Shown: positions 8,670-19,000 of the stretch, piece after piece
Numbering within the stretch: position 1 is the first letter of the stretch
Layout: each line of letters begins with the position of its first letter
From: Nitrosarchaeum sp.
Lineage (GTDB): Archaea; Thermoproteota; Nitrososphaeria; Nitrososphaerales; Nitrosopumilaceae
DNA length: 49,282 bases
Direction: 5' to 3'
NCBI GenBank assembly: GCA_023264875.1
Contig: JAHFUX010000004.1
Location: forward strand, 1-49,282
Program-made: the position numbers and the translations under genes
The notes under the pieces: model-generated
Database searches by the model: none
Told to the model about the DNA's origin: nothing
The model's input: the letters and a program-made list of their open reading frames with translations, nothing else

Positions 8670-9662
8670 CTATTCAATTTTTAATTTTTGTTCTTTTTTT
8701 GAATTAAAATAAGTAATTAACAATACACAAATTGAAAATATACCAGATATTAAAAACAACATTTCCATTGTATTTATGAGAGGATGTGAAAATGCCGCCT
8801 CAATAGTCATCTCATTAATCTGAGATACAAAATTTGCATATGAAAATATAAAATAATTTGTTCCCCAATGAACAAGAATTGCAGGTATCAGACCAAATCT
8901 AAAATATAGCCAACCAAGTATAATTCCACTTGCACTGGCTTGTGCAAATTTTCCTTCACTCCATGGTTCACCAGTCATAATATGAGCTAGTCCAAAAAAT
9001 ATACCAACTAAAACTATCAAAAACAGAATTTTTCTAAAATCATAGATATGTAAATTACTATTTGGATTCCAAAGGGATTTGAAAAAATATTTTATAGATG
9101 ATTTGTGTGAATAAAACACAAAAAGCGGCAAGCCTATGAGAATCACCCTAAATCCAAGCTCTTCAACAATAGGGGACAGACTCACATACAAAAACTGAGT
9201 CAAGTCATTATTTACTGGTGGAGGAATAGTGACTATCCCAAATCCCTGTTGAATAAAATCAATAATTATAGATATCAGAATTAGAATTGAAAACCATTTT
9301 GTTATTGTAATCATATAGTTTGATTTTGTTTCTAATTTTCCATTACTGAGATGGGTGGACAGTGTTTTTAGAAATCCTTTATCAGGACCAAATATAGCTA
9401 TTGTAAAAAGAATAGCATAGATAGACCATAAAACAATAAAGACATCGCCAATTTCAATATCAAATGGAATGAGATATCTAATTTCTTTGAAAATATCAAG
9501 ATCATTTAAAGGATATTGAAAATTAATATCATCTCCAATATCAGTATCAAATACAACAAATAAGCCAAATGGAAATGACAACAACATCATACCAAATATG
9601 ACAGACAAAAGTGCCAAATGAGGAATGCCTATAATTTGGAGAATTTTATTTGGTACTTGCAA
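8670..9662 (-). CDS. CPBP family intramembrane metalloprotease
   Basis: A 330-residue polytopic protein with about eight hydrophobic segments. It carries the CPBP/CAAX-protease motifs: EExxxR at E167-R172 (EELGFR), a metal-binding histidine H227 in FFGLAH, and H265 in ILVHWGTN. Family members cleave prenylated proteins or peptides inside the membrane, or act in bacteriocin immunity; in archaea the substrate is generally unknown. It is convergent with tfb and its start lies 7 bases from the aIF1 stop, so it may share the transcript of aIF1. Confidence 0.85.
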   Translation of the reverse strand: MQVPNKILQIIGIPHLALLSVIFGMMLLSFPFGLFVVFDTDIGDDINFQYPLNDLDIFKEIRYLIPFDIEIGDVFIVLWSIYAILFTIAIFGPDKGFLKTLSTHLSNGKLETKSNYMITITKWFSILILISIIIDFIQQGFGIVTIPPPVNNDLTQFLYVSLSPIVEELGFRVILIGLPLFVFYSHKSSIKYFFKSLWNPNSNLHIYDFRKILFLIVLVGIFFGLAHIMTGEPWSEGKFAQASASGIILGWLYFRFGLIPAILVHWGTNYFIFSYANFVSQINEMTIEAAFSHPLINTMEMLFLISGIFSICVLLITYFNSKKEQKLKIE

Positions 9663-9669
9663 TGTCTAT

Positions 9670-9978
9670 CTAATGAAGCTCGATGCTAGATTCAGGAAAT
9701 CCTAAATGGATCAGAGTATCTTTGATTGTGTCCCTATGATCACCTTGAAGAAATATGTAGCCATCTTTTGCGGTTCCACCACAAGCATATTTGTTTTTTA
9801 ATTCTTTGGCGACTGTTTCTAAATTATTTAATTTAGGGTCTAATCCTTCAATCATAGTTCCTTTTTTCTTGAATCGTCTAGTTTCCAAACGAATTATAAT
9901 TTTTGTACTATCTTTAGCGAGCTCACCACAAGCGCATAGATCTTCAGGAAGACCACATGTATTACAAATTACCGCCAT
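9670..9978 (-). CDS. Translation initiation factor aIF1 (SUI1) with N-terminal zinc knuckle
   Basis: A 102-residue SUI1/eIF1 domain protein, which monitors start-codon choice on the small ribosomal subunit. The C-terminal part (RFKKKGTMIEGLD...LKNKYACGGTAKDG) is the classical SUI1 core. The N-terminus carries CNTCGLPEDLCAC, a C-x2-C-x6-C-x-C knuckle as in archaeal and DENR-like SUI1 proteins. The same spacing returns in three miniproteins at 21.6, 22.8 and 23.1 kb. The start at ATG 9978 puts the knuckle at residue 5. Confidence 0.92.
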   Translation of the reverse strand: MAVICNTCGLPEDLCACGELAKDSTKIIIRLETRRFKKKGTMIEGLDPKLNNLETVAKELKNKYACGGTAKDGYIFLQGDHRDTIKDTLIHLGFPESSIELH

Positions 9979-10082
9979 ACGTTCTAAATTATTCCGATTT
10001 TACGCACTATTAAGCCTTGTTTGAGATATTAATGAAATTGCAAAACAATTGTATTTTTTAGAGAGAAATCCCAACTCAACAT

Positions 10083-10412
10083 ATGTCAAAAGATCTTACA
10101 AAAAAGGCAGCCGAAATGTTATTGAAAGGAGCAACTCTGCTAAGTGAGCCATGTCCATATTGTTCAGGGGTAAGAGTAATGAAAGAAGGTCATGCATTAT
10201 GTATCAATTGTGGTAGAGAGCCCGAAAAAAAAGAGATAGTTGGAGTAAAGCAACAAACAGAAAAAACAAGATTAGAGATCACACTGGAGAGAAAATTATC
10301 AGAGTTAACCAGAGAATTAGAACAAGAAACCAATCATGAAAAACAACAAGAGATTCTAAGATCAATTAATTCACTCATAGAAACAACGAAAAAGTTGCAG
10401 CACAAACAATAA
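10083..10412 (+). CDS. Sjogren/scleroderma autoantigen p27-like zinc protein (UPF0148 type)
   Basis: 109 residues. A zinc ribbon (CPYC...CINC, about residues 22-42) is preceded by KKAAEMLLKGATLL, the typical opening of archaeal UPF0148/autoantigen-p27 proteins. A charged coiled-coil C-terminus (about 55-109, heptads rich in E, K and L) follows. The function is unknown in archaea. A TATA-like GTATTTTTTA (10051-10060) 27 bases before ATG 10083 suggests a leaderless transcript. Sec61 beta and DUF2070 follow on the same strand. Confidence 0.8.
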   Translation: MSKDLTKKAAEMLLKGATLLSEPCPYCSGVRVMKEGHALCINCGREPEKKEIVGVKQQTEKTRLEITLERKLSELTRELEQETNHEKQQEILRSINSLIETTKKLQHKQ

Positions 10413-10449
10413 AGTATTTATGTCAAAATTCAAGCTTTGAAAAACAACC

Positions 10450-10620
10450 ATGAGCAGTAAAAGAAAAGGAGCCCCACTACCAGCATCAAGTGGAGGTCTC
10501 ATGAGATTCTTTGAGGATGAGACTAAAGGATTCAAAGTTGATCCAAAAATTGTTGTTTCAGTTCCAATCAGCTTGATTGTGGTTTCATGGTTAATTGATA
10601 TATTTTTGGCTCCACGATAG
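10450..10620 (+). CDS. Preprotein translocase subunit Sec61 beta
   Basis: A 56-residue tail-anchored protein, too short for many gene callers. It has the archaeal Sec61 beta pattern: a basic, flexible N-terminus with PLPASSGGLMRFFEDE, then GFKVDPKIV, and one C-terminal membrane helix (about residues 34-52) ending in APR. It is the small subunit of the SecYE-beta export channel. A TATA-like AAGTATTTAT (about 10412-10421) lies roughly 30 bases upstream. The DUF2070 gene starts 3 bases after the stop, so they form an operon. Confidence 0.9.
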   Translation: MSSKRKGAPLPASSGGLMRFFEDETKGFKVDPKIVVSVPISLIVVSWLIDIFLAPR

Positions 10621-10623
10621 AAC

Positions 10624-12363
10624 ATGGAAAAATCTTCAGATGATGTTTCAAATATACACAATAGATTTTCCCTTACATTAATCAATCCAGCATCACATTA
10701 TTTTTCTCTGGTAGGATCATTAGCTATTGCAGCAGTAATTGTAGCTACGGTTTATTTTGGATATCTTGGTTCAGATGAAATTTGGTTTAGAATTCTAGGT
10801 GTAATTGGAATATTAGCATTAACCCAGCTAATCGATAAACAATTTACCAGAAAAAAAGAGTATTCAAAATCACTACACGCATCTCTTTTTGGAAATATGT
10901 TGTGGATTGCAGTATTACTAATGGGATTACTTGCAAGTGTAGTATTAGCAAAAGATGCATCATTGTTTTTTGTAACATATGGAATGTTTCTATTTGCTAG
11001 TTTTAGAATCGGAATTTTCACCACAACATTAGGTGCAAGTATTAGAAAAGCATGGGCCATATGCATGGTGCAACCACTTGCCATGTTCTTAGTAATGATT
11101 CCGTATGACATGTGGAATTCAATGTTGACAAATCCAATGGCAATAGGATTTGGAGCAGTGTTTTTGATAATTGCCAGTGTTTGGTCGGTATTAACAGATA
11201 GAGCTGGAAGACCAGGTATGGAAAGTACACACAGAACAATACAAGCATACTTGGCATCACAAGGAAATGATTTTACAGAAGCTGAGGAGATCATTGAACA
11301 GCGTTCGTATAAAACCAAAGTATCTACATCTCAAATAAGACTACGTTCATCAAATGGAAATACAGAATTTAGGATGGTCTTACCTGAGATTCATCCAGGT
11401 CCATATCATCCAGTCGGAGGAAGCAATATTCCATATTTGATTTACAAAAATCTAGATTCTTCAGCAATGGTCATGCATAGTATTTCAGATCACTCGTTAA
11501 ATCTTCCATCAAAAAATGAAGTGGAAAATTATTTAAAAAATCTAGACAAAAGTATAGTTAAAGAAGAGGGACTAGTGTGCACAGAGCCGGTAACTGTTCA
11601 AATTAACAAAGCTAGAGTCACGGGATTACTCTTTGGAAATAATCCGTTATTGTTTCTCTCATTATCACCACATGGTATGGAAGATATTCCAAACTATATG
11701 AAAAAAGAAATCGAACAGTATGCCAAAAATAGAAACTATGTAAGAATATTGATTGTCGATTGCCATAATGCAATGGGCGAAGAAATTTCAAAAGAAGATG
11801 GAGAAGATATGCTAAAAGCAGCAAAGTCTTGTCTTGATTCTTTAATTACAAAGGATAGTTATCCTATAGAATTTGGCTATGCAAATTCAGATAGTATGGA
11901 TGTATGGACAGAAGATTTGGGAATGGGGGGTCTAGGAATAGTATGTCTAAAAATCAATGGCAAGAAATTCTTTCTTGGATGGGCAGATGCAAACAATATG
12001 GAAAATGGAATAAGAGAAAAAATTGTAGAGAATTTTGGAAAAAAAGAATATCAATTATTAGAAATTTGTACATCAGATACACACTATGCCCCAGTTAAAG
12101 CAAGAAACAGAAATGGATACTATCAACTGGGATTAATCACAGGTGCAGAAAAACTATCCAAGTGGTATTTGGAAATCGCAAATGATGCAGAATCAAAAAC
12201 AACATCGGCAAAATTTGAAATTTTAGAAAATGAGACAGATGTAAAAATTATGGGGCCTGGAATATACGAGGATTATTCCAAAGCGCTAGATAATTCCCTA
12301 AAAATAACAAAGGGGTTTATGATTGGAAGTGTCATATTATTCATAATTACTTTGTTCCTATAG
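10624..12363 (+). CDS. DUF2070 family membrane protein
   Basis: 579 residues. Six or seven membrane helices occupy about residues 25-190. A large soluble domain (200-555) with conserved-looking HPGPYHPVGGSN, HGMEDIPNY and VDCHNAMGE motifs follows, and a last membrane helix spans 557-577. The histidine/aspartate motifs suggest a metal-dependent enzyme domain facing the cytoplasm, but no activity is established for this archaeal family to my knowledge. It follows the Sec61 beta gene by 3 bases. Its last 17 bases overlap the convergent nuclease gene. Confidence 0.82.
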   Translation: MEKSSDDVSNIHNRFSLTLINPASHYFSLVGSLAIAAVIVATVYFGYLGSDEIWFRILGVIGILALTQLIDKQFTRKKEYSKSLHASLFGNMLWIAVLLMGLLASVVLAKDASLFFVTYGMFLFASFRIGIFTTTLGASIRKAWAICMVQPLAMFLVMIPYDMWNSMLTNPMAIGFGAVFLIIASVWSVLTDRAGRPGMESTHRTIQAYLASQGNDFTEAEEIIEQRSYKTKVSTSQIRLRSSNGNTEFRMVLPEIHPGPYHPVGGSNIPYLIYKNLDSSAMVMHSISDHSLNLPSKNEVENYLKNLDKSIVKEEGLVCTEPVTVQINKARVTGLLFGNNPLLFLSLSPHGMEDIPNYMKKEIEQYAKNRNYVRILIVDCHNAMGEEISKEDGEDMLKAAKSCLDSLITKDSYPIEFGYANSDSMDVWTEDLGMGGLGIVCLKINGKKFFLGWADANNMENGIREKIVENFGKKEYQLLEICTSDTHYAPVKARNRNGYYQLGLITGAEKLSKWYLEIANDAESKTTSAKFEILENETDVKIMGPGIYEDYSKALDNSLKITKGFMIGSVILFIITLFL

Positions 12364-12982
12364 TATTCATTTGATCAAGGTTGCCATAAAATTCATCTAC
12401 AAATGATGAAAATTGAAAGATTGGAACTATAGGCACCTTATCTATGAAATCTATCTTATCGTGGTATAAAGTCACAATTACAGGTACAGCTATGGCACCT
12501 GGAGTTTTTAAAATGTAATGTTTTGTCCTTGCAATCTGTTTTTTCACTGCAGAAGATAACGTAGAAGAGCTGTAACGTTTCCAATGCTTACAATCAATTA
12601 GCATAGCAATACCTAATCGTATGCCAATGACATCAATTTCCATTCGGGGTTTGGTAAGAATTAGATTTTTTATAATTGCAAAGTTTTTAGAGTATAAAAT
12701 TTCAGCAACTAACCCCTCAAAATCTTTCCAGTTAATCATAATTGAAATTTCATCTAGTGGACTGCCATTTTTTATTAATTCAATTGCAGCTTTGAGTTTA
12801 TCACCGTCTTCAAAATAATACTTGTTTGCTTGTTTTGTTCCAATTCCAGTTTTAATATACCAATCTAGAATTTTTTGGGAATCAATAGAATTTGTTTTTG
12901 TAATTGCAGTAAAATCTTCAACAGAGATACCACCGGGAATAATCCCATTTAGTCCAGTTAGCATATTTTGATTAAATTTCAT
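12347..12982 (-). CDS. Winged-helix plus PD-(D/E)XK nuclease-like protein
   Basis: 211 residues. The N-terminal 75 residues look like a DNA-binding winged helix (SIDSQKILDWYIKTG...NKYYFEDGDKL). The C-terminal part has a restriction-endonuclease-like core: E89/E94 in the helix FEGLVAEIL, D117 in EIDVIG, and D130-x-K132 in LIDCKHW, followed by a helix with QIART. This arrangement resembles Mrr-like and archaeal Holliday-type nucleases. No methyltransferase or restriction partner is adjacent, so a repair role seems as likely as defence. The gene overlaps DUF2070 by 17 bases at the 3' end. Confidence 0.7.
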   Translation of the reverse strand: MKFNQNMLTGLNGIIPGGISVEDFTAITKTNSIDSQKILDWYIKTGIGTKQANKYYFEDGDKLKAAIELIKNGSPLDEISIMINWKDFEGLVAEILYSKNFAIIKNLILTKPRMEIDVIGIRLGIAMLIDCKHWKRYSSSTLSSAVKKQIARTKHYILKTPGAIAVPVIVTLYHDKIDFIDKVPIVPIFQFSSFVDEFYGNLDQMNTIGTK

Positions 12983-13082
12983 ATTATTTTTCTTTGATAA
13001 TTAAGATGATATAGGTTTTAGGAGATATGATCAGGAGGTTATTGTGAAATAGGTTTTATTACAACCAAACTAAATAACGGTT

Positions 13083-15551
13083 ATGAAATTATTGCTAGTA
13101 TTCATACTAGCTCTCACAGTAGTATCTTTAATCCATAATGATTCATTTGCAGAAAAGAGTACATTTTTTGATTCTGTAAAGTTTATCCAGTATTTGGATG
13201 AAAATACAGCACTAGAAGAAGTAAGAAACGGGAATTTAGATATTTATTATTATAGAATTTCCTCAGATAGATTAGAAAATCAGAAATTACGAGAAGGATT
13301 AGAGGTGTTTGATTCAACTGGAGGATCTTACAGCATACTAGTAAATCCAGCAGAATCAGATAAATTCAATCCATTTTCAATCAAAGATGTCAGATTTGCA
13401 TTAAACTATCTAATAGATAGAAAATTGATTGTCAATGAATTGATGGGGGGATACGGCGCACCTATGATCTCTTACTATAGTCCTTCAGACCCAGAATACC
13501 TTACCATAATAGAGCAGTTAGAGACATTCAATTTCAGATACAATCCAATATTGGCAGAAGAGATGATTTCAAACGCACTGCAAGAAAAAGGTGCAACAAA
13601 ATCAAATGACAAATGGGAAATTAATCACAAGCCAATTGAAATTACAATTTTTATCAGAAGTGATGATCCGGTTAGAAAATCTATTGGTGAGATTTTATCT
13701 TCTGAATTAGAAAAGATAGGATTTATAGTAAAAAAAGAATATGGAGATTTGAACAAGGCTTTTGTTGTTGTGCATGGCTCAGACCCAGCAGATATGAAAT
13801 GGAATATGTATACGGAAGGTTGGGGAAGATCTGCATTTGTAAAATATGATTCAATAGGATTATCTCAAATGTATTCTCCATGGTTTTCAAATATGCCTGG
13901 ATTCAATAACCCTTCATATTGGAATTACAAAAATGAGTACTTGGATACTATAACTCAAAAAATTTACACTGGGGATTTTCAATCAGAAGATGAAAGAGCA
14001 GATTTAATTCAAGATGCAATTGCAGAAGGAGTTGATCAATCAGTTAGAATTTTTCTAGCAAGTAAAATTGATCAGTATGTAGCAAATGAGAAAATGAAGG
14101 GAATAATTAATGATTTGGGAGCTGGAGTTCCAAGTAGATTCACACCAATTAATTCTAGAAGTGATGATAAAGAACTAGTTATCGGCGTTAAGCAAATCTA
14201 TCAGGGAGCATGGAATCCAGTAATGGGATTAGGTGACACATACAGCAGACAAATCTGGGGGATAATTTCAGATCCTATTACTTTCAAGCATCCATTCACA
14301 GGAAAAACATTTCCAGTCAGGGCAGATTGGAATGTAGAGACAGCAGGACCAAATGGGAAATTAAATGTGCCAGACGATGTAATAATGTGGGATCCGAAGA
14401 AACAACAATGGGAAAAAGTACCCACCGGAACTCAAGCAACAAGTAAAGTCAGATTTGATTTTAAATTTAGCAATTGGCATAATGGTCAAAAAATGGATAT
14501 GAATGATATTTTACATTCATTGTATTTTACAATGGAGTGGGGAACACAAACGGATGAAAATGACAAGACATTTGATGTAGAATTTACCCCAATAGCTTCA
14601 CAGGCGGTTCAAACTATAATTGGAATCAAGCCTGTTGATGAGGACACAATTGATGTTTATGTGAATTATTGGCACTTTGATGAAGGTGAGATTGCAGATT
14701 GGGCAGCATTATGGAGTTCAATGCCATGGGAGATTTCAGCTGCAATGGAACAAGCTGTAATAGATGGAAAAGCATCATTTTCCAGATCCGGTGCAACCAA
14801 TAAAAATGTCAGTTGGATTTCTTTAATAATTCCAAATGATGCTAAAATGATTCAAAGTTATTTGAATAATTTTAGTGAAAAGAAATACATTCCAAAATCA
14901 CTAGAGTCATTTGAAACAGATTTTAATTATTTTGATAGCAGGTATACCGCGTCATCAGAATGGGTTGAAGTACACAATCACGCAGTGATTAGTAATGGAC
15001 CATTTTACCTTAGTACATATTCACCAGAATCAAGAAGTATTACTGTTAATGCTTTTGATGATGAAACATATCCTTTCAAGTTAGGGTACTGGTCAGAATT
15101 TGAAAAAACAGAATTTCCAAAAATAACAAATGTGGATTCACCAGATATCATTCAAAAAGGAACTGAATTAGAGATAAACATAGAAACATCACATGCAGAT
15201 TCAATTCTTTATTTTCTGACAGATAGCAATGGGAATTCAACATTATCAGAACTGATTAGCGTAGACAAAAACTCCACCAGTATTAAGATTCCAGGTGAAA
15301 AAATAGAGAAGATGGATACAGGTGCAAAAGATCTAAAAATATTTGCCATTTCTAATTCAGTGTTAAAACCAGATTACTATTCTACAAGTTTCTTGGTAGT
15401 GGAAAACAAAGGAGTACTACCTGAGACAAATCAAAACGATATAGAATTTAATGAAAATAATTCTTTTGAATGGATATGGCTAACTGTACCAATAACAATC
15501 ATTGCGACAACTGCGATATACATTAAGAAAAGAAAACATCGTAATTATTAA
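13083..15551 (+). CDS. ABC transporter solute-binding protein (family 5), membrane-anchored
   Basis: 822 residues. A signal peptide (MKLLLVFILALTVVSLIHN, cleavage near SFAEK) is followed by two stretches similar to the peptide/nickel-binding family 5 fold, about 30-360 and 368-690. Then come a beta-rich Ig-like segment (about 690-785) and a C-terminal membrane anchor (WIWLTVPITIIATTAIYI) with a basic end. It should capture an external solute, perhaps oligopeptides. No permease or ATPase gene is next to it. TATA-like GGTTTTATT (13052-13060) sits about 26 bases before ATG 13083, suggesting a leaderless mRNA. Its last 4 bases overlap the convergent tsr3 gene. Confidence 0.82.
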   Translation: MKLLLVFILALTVVSLIHNDSFAEKSTFFDSVKFIQYLDENTALEEVRNGNLDIYYYRISSDRLENQKLREGLEVFDSTGGSYSILVNPAESDKFNPFSIKDVRFALNYLIDRKLIVNELMGGYGAPMISYYSPSDPEYLTIIEQLETFNFRYNPILAEEMISNALQEKGATKSNDKWEINHKPIEITIFIRSDDPVRKSIGEILSSELEKIGFIVKKEYGDLNKAFVVVHGSDPADMKWNMYTEGWGRSAFVKYDSIGLSQMYSPWFSNMPGFNNPSYWNYKNEYLDTITQKIYTGDFQSEDERADLIQDAIAEGVDQSVRIFLASKIDQYVANEKMKGIINDLGAGVPSRFTPINSRSDDKELVIGVKQIYQGAWNPVMGLGDTYSRQIWGIISDPITFKHPFTGKTFPVRADWNVETAGPNGKLNVPDDVIMWDPKKQQWEKVPTGTQATSKVRFDFKFSNWHNGQKMDMNDILHSLYFTMEWGTQTDENDKTFDVEFTPIASQAVQTIIGIKPVDEDTIDVYVNYWHFDEGEIADWAALWSSMPWEISAAMEQAVIDGKASFSRSGATNKNVSWISLIIPNDAKMIQSYLNNFSEKKYIPKSLESFETDFNYFDSRYTASSEWVEVHNHAVISNGPFYLSTYSPESRSITVNAFDDETYPFKLGYWSEFEKTEFPKITNVDSPDIIQKGTELEINIETSHADSILYFLTDSNGNSTLSELISVDKNSTSIKIPGEKIEKMDTGAKDLKIFAISNSVLKPDYYSTSFLVVENKGVLPETNQNDIEFNENNSFEWIWLTVPITIIATTAIYIKKRKHRNY

Positions 15552-16042
15552 TCAGATATACCATATTCTTTTAGAATGACAGCAATTTGATCTTCAGATT
15601 CTAATTTAGAATATTCACCCAAAAGATTTTGGTTTAATTCATAAAAAGTATGCCCCCACTTGAATTTATCAAGTATTGCAAGTGCCTCATCTCTAAAACC
15701 TAAAATAAATAATGAGGCAGATAGGGCTTCAGCAGTAGTAAGTTTATTGAATTTTGCATAATTAACAGGATTGCCAGCAAGCAATGGCGGTAATTTTCTT
15801 TTGATGCCACTAAATTTTTTTGAAAATGCCTGGTCAGCAAGAGTCCAGGAACAATCAATCCCAACTATTGAATTTATCAAAGATCTGTCTTTAGGTAAAA
15901 GAGTTTTTTCAGAAAAAGGATCTAAGACAAGTCCTTTATTTCCTATTTTTTTGATATTTTTTGCAATTCCAAATTTAACCATTTTTGCTGCGGTGCATTT
16001 TTTTGGATCATCCTGATAAAACATCAAAACCTGAAGATTCAT
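15548..16042 (-). CDS. 16S rRNA aminocarboxypropyltransferase Tsr3
   Basis: Tsr3 (formerly DUF367 or RLI-like N-terminal domain) transfers the aminocarboxypropyl group of SAM to a hypermodified uridine of small-subunit rRNA. The 164-residue protein shows the typical DDPKKCTAAKMV start, VLDPFSEKTLLPKD, IVGIDCSW, RKLPPLLAGNPVNYAK and LTTAEALSASLFILG segments. It is convergent with the solute-binding protein gene. The assignment rests on the strong signature order. Confidence 0.88.
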   Translation of the reverse strand: MNLQVLMFYQDDPKKCTAAKMVKFGIAKNIKKIGNKGLVLDPFSEKTLLPKDRSLINSIVGIDCSWTLADQAFSKKFSGIKRKLPPLLAGNPVNYAKFNKLTTAEALSASLFILGFRDEALAILDKFKWGHTFYELNQNLLGEYSKLESEDQIAVILKEYGISD

Positions 16043-16074
16043 AGAGTTAGATATGAAATGATAGTATTTTGAAC

Positions 16075-19000
16075 TTACTCTAGTATCTTGTAGTTAATTT
16101 TGTAATAGAATCGGGATGCTTGATCATCTTTGATTACATCTACATTCCAAGTTACATTAGGCAAAAAGTCCGTAGATGACTCTGGAATGATGTCAAATTT
16201 CTCAAGATATACATCAGGACCACTATACCTAACTTTTAGATTAACTCCATCTACTGAAACAGATTCATAGATTTGTCCTGGTTTTTTAGTAGAACCTTGT
16301 ACAAGACAGTTTTCCTCAGGACCAATAACACAGACTCCGGATTCAGAAGAAATTCTCAGATTAACATCAGACTGATCAGCTTTTGCAGTAAGTAATGAAC
16401 CAGAAAGTACACGTGGCAATACCTGATTATCATCTATGGTTTTTTCATTTGTGATAATGGATGTTTTATTTTCCAAAATTCTGTTGACTTTTTCAATTAT
16501 AGTTAAAGGTGATTTTTCAGATTCTAAGATAACAGGTTTTTCTATTACATCAAACATCAAAGATTTTGTTTCAAAACCAGCATCCACTGTAATTTCATAT
16601 GAGCCCAAACTTGATGGGGAATCAGATATCTGAATTTGGTGTGAAAATGAACCAGAAGAACTAGGTCTAATAGTAGTAACAGGGCCTAAGTGTTTACCAC
16701 AGTAAAATGAACCACATGTTATTTCACCAGATATTTTCTGAATTACACTGACATCAAATTGTTCAAGATAAATTAGCTTGTTTGGTTTACCAGATATAGT
16801 TACCAAGTCACCAGGATAATATTCAGATTTATCAGTAGCAAGTAAAAGTGATAATTTTTCATCAGAACCAAAAGAGAAATCATTTGCAATAGTGAATGTA
16901 GATTCAGATTGTTTATTTGAATATGATGCTTTTACTTTGTATTCACCCTCACTGAAAACAGTTATTGGTAATTCAAATAAGCTCTGGAAATTTCCACCTT
17001 GATCAGGATAAACAGATGCCGCATAGATTTGTTTGTAGGGGAATTTACCATCAATTACAAGGATTGTGATTCTTTCTGGAATTACCAACCCTTCAGAACC
17101 TTGTTCTCTTTTAATGATATTCCCAATTACCTTTAATTTTTCTCCAGCTTTGTACAGAGATTTGTCAGTAGAGACATACAATGGAATCAAAGATAAAGAG
17201 TCATTTTCAGGATCAGCAGAAACTTTGAAGAAAACATCTTTGCCATGAGAGGAAGCGGAGACATGAATTTTATAAATTCCATAATTGGTTTTAGAAATGG
17301 AACGGTCATCTAGTTTTATAGCCAGAGGTTTTTCAGTAATAGGGGCAATCCAAGACCAAGAAAATCTCTGGTTATCAACAGTAGCACCGGAATTAATTGT
17401 GCTACCATCAGGTTTTGTAAGAGAAATACTTACAGAGTTATCACCAGTCGGAGGAAGCAATCCAGTCAAAAGAACAGTTTCACCTAAACCATAAACCTGT
17501 TTATCCAAAGTAAGTAATGCCCCATCACTTAATTTCAAAGGGTCTATAATTCCAACAGTGATAGTTTTTGTCAGTCCACGATATTCTGCTTTTATTTTAT
17601 AAGATCCTTCAGTAAATGCACCAGGCATTATACTTGTTTGAGCTGAAAATTTTCCAGAAGATTCAGGTATTGCAGTAAGTTCGTATGCAATAATCAATCC
17701 ATTGTTTTCTCTAGTTTGAGCACCACCCACTTTATTCACACCTGTAATCTCTAGTGGACTACCATCTTCATGGGATATTGAAATCTTTACTGATGCTGTT
17801 TGAAAGCTTGAACTAGTAGCAGGAGTGGTAATAAAACCATTAACTGTCATGACATCACCTAAATCATAAATCACTTTATCTGTTGAAAGGGAAAGAGGAT
17901 CAGCATTTGCAATGTATTCGCTGGTATTTGTAACTGCATGAATTGTTTTTGATGCAGAACCAATCTCTTTTGAAACAGAGATTTTGTAATCTCCCAATCG
18001 AATATCACTATCAGGTATTTTGAAAGAATATGTAAAAGAACCATCACCAGATATTTTTATGATATCTAAAATTTTAAATCCAGAATTACCACCACCCAGG
18101 GCACTTGTAGCAAGTGCAGCATTTTTGGTCTGAATAATTTCTAAATCCATAAAGCCAACCCACGCGTTGTTTAATCTTCCTGTAATGGTAACAGTTTCAC
18201 CTAAACCGTATGCATCTTTATCAGTCCACAAAGATATTGCTTTTTCTTCTTTGATATCCTTAATGACTTCAAAAGATGCAAGTGTCGATTTATCAAAATA
18301 TTCACCAATTATCTGATATTTTCCATAAGCAGGATTCACAGTAGTAAGAAACACATTTGTAGAGAATTTTCCATTTGTAGGATACAAACTACCTGTAGAA
18401 ATTATTTTCCCAGTTGGATTCTTTATAGTAAATTTCAAGCCTTCAAACGGAATTACGGTGGTAGTAAAACCAGTCATAGATAAAGTATCTCCAGGAAGAT
18501 ACTGAGATTTATCAGTAGTAATGCTAAGAGTACTGTCTTCTTTGATATCTTCTACAATAATTTCATCACCTACAGAGAAACTGGTTTGAGATGTTGCACC
18601 ACCATAACTAACTGAAACAGAGTAAATACCGGGGTTAATTCCAAGAACTTGCTGAAGATTCAAAGTTGTCTTATAATTCAAATTAAGATCAGGATAAAGT
18701 GAGATTGTTTTATTATAGTTAGAACCAGATATTTTTACAAGTATTTGATCAGCATGAAAATATGGTTTTACAAGGAATATTTGTTTTGAGACATTTCCTT
18801 GAATAGTGGCGGTTTCACCAAACAGGTATGAAGATTTATTTGATGATATTGATACTAAAACACCTTCTTTGTCTTCTGCAACGATTAACTTTCCATTTGA
18901 AGAACTAGCTGTAGAAATTACAAATTTCCAATCACCAGTACTATCCAAGTCATATCCATCAGAGGTTCTTTGCCAAGATAAAAAATCATTTTTCATGTCA

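Noticed and set aside
10752-11318. Long minus-strand frame (188 codons) opposite DUF2070
   Set aside because: Protein has low-complexity, unlikely composition, while the plus strand encodes a recognisable DUF2070 protein with motifs; it is a shadow.
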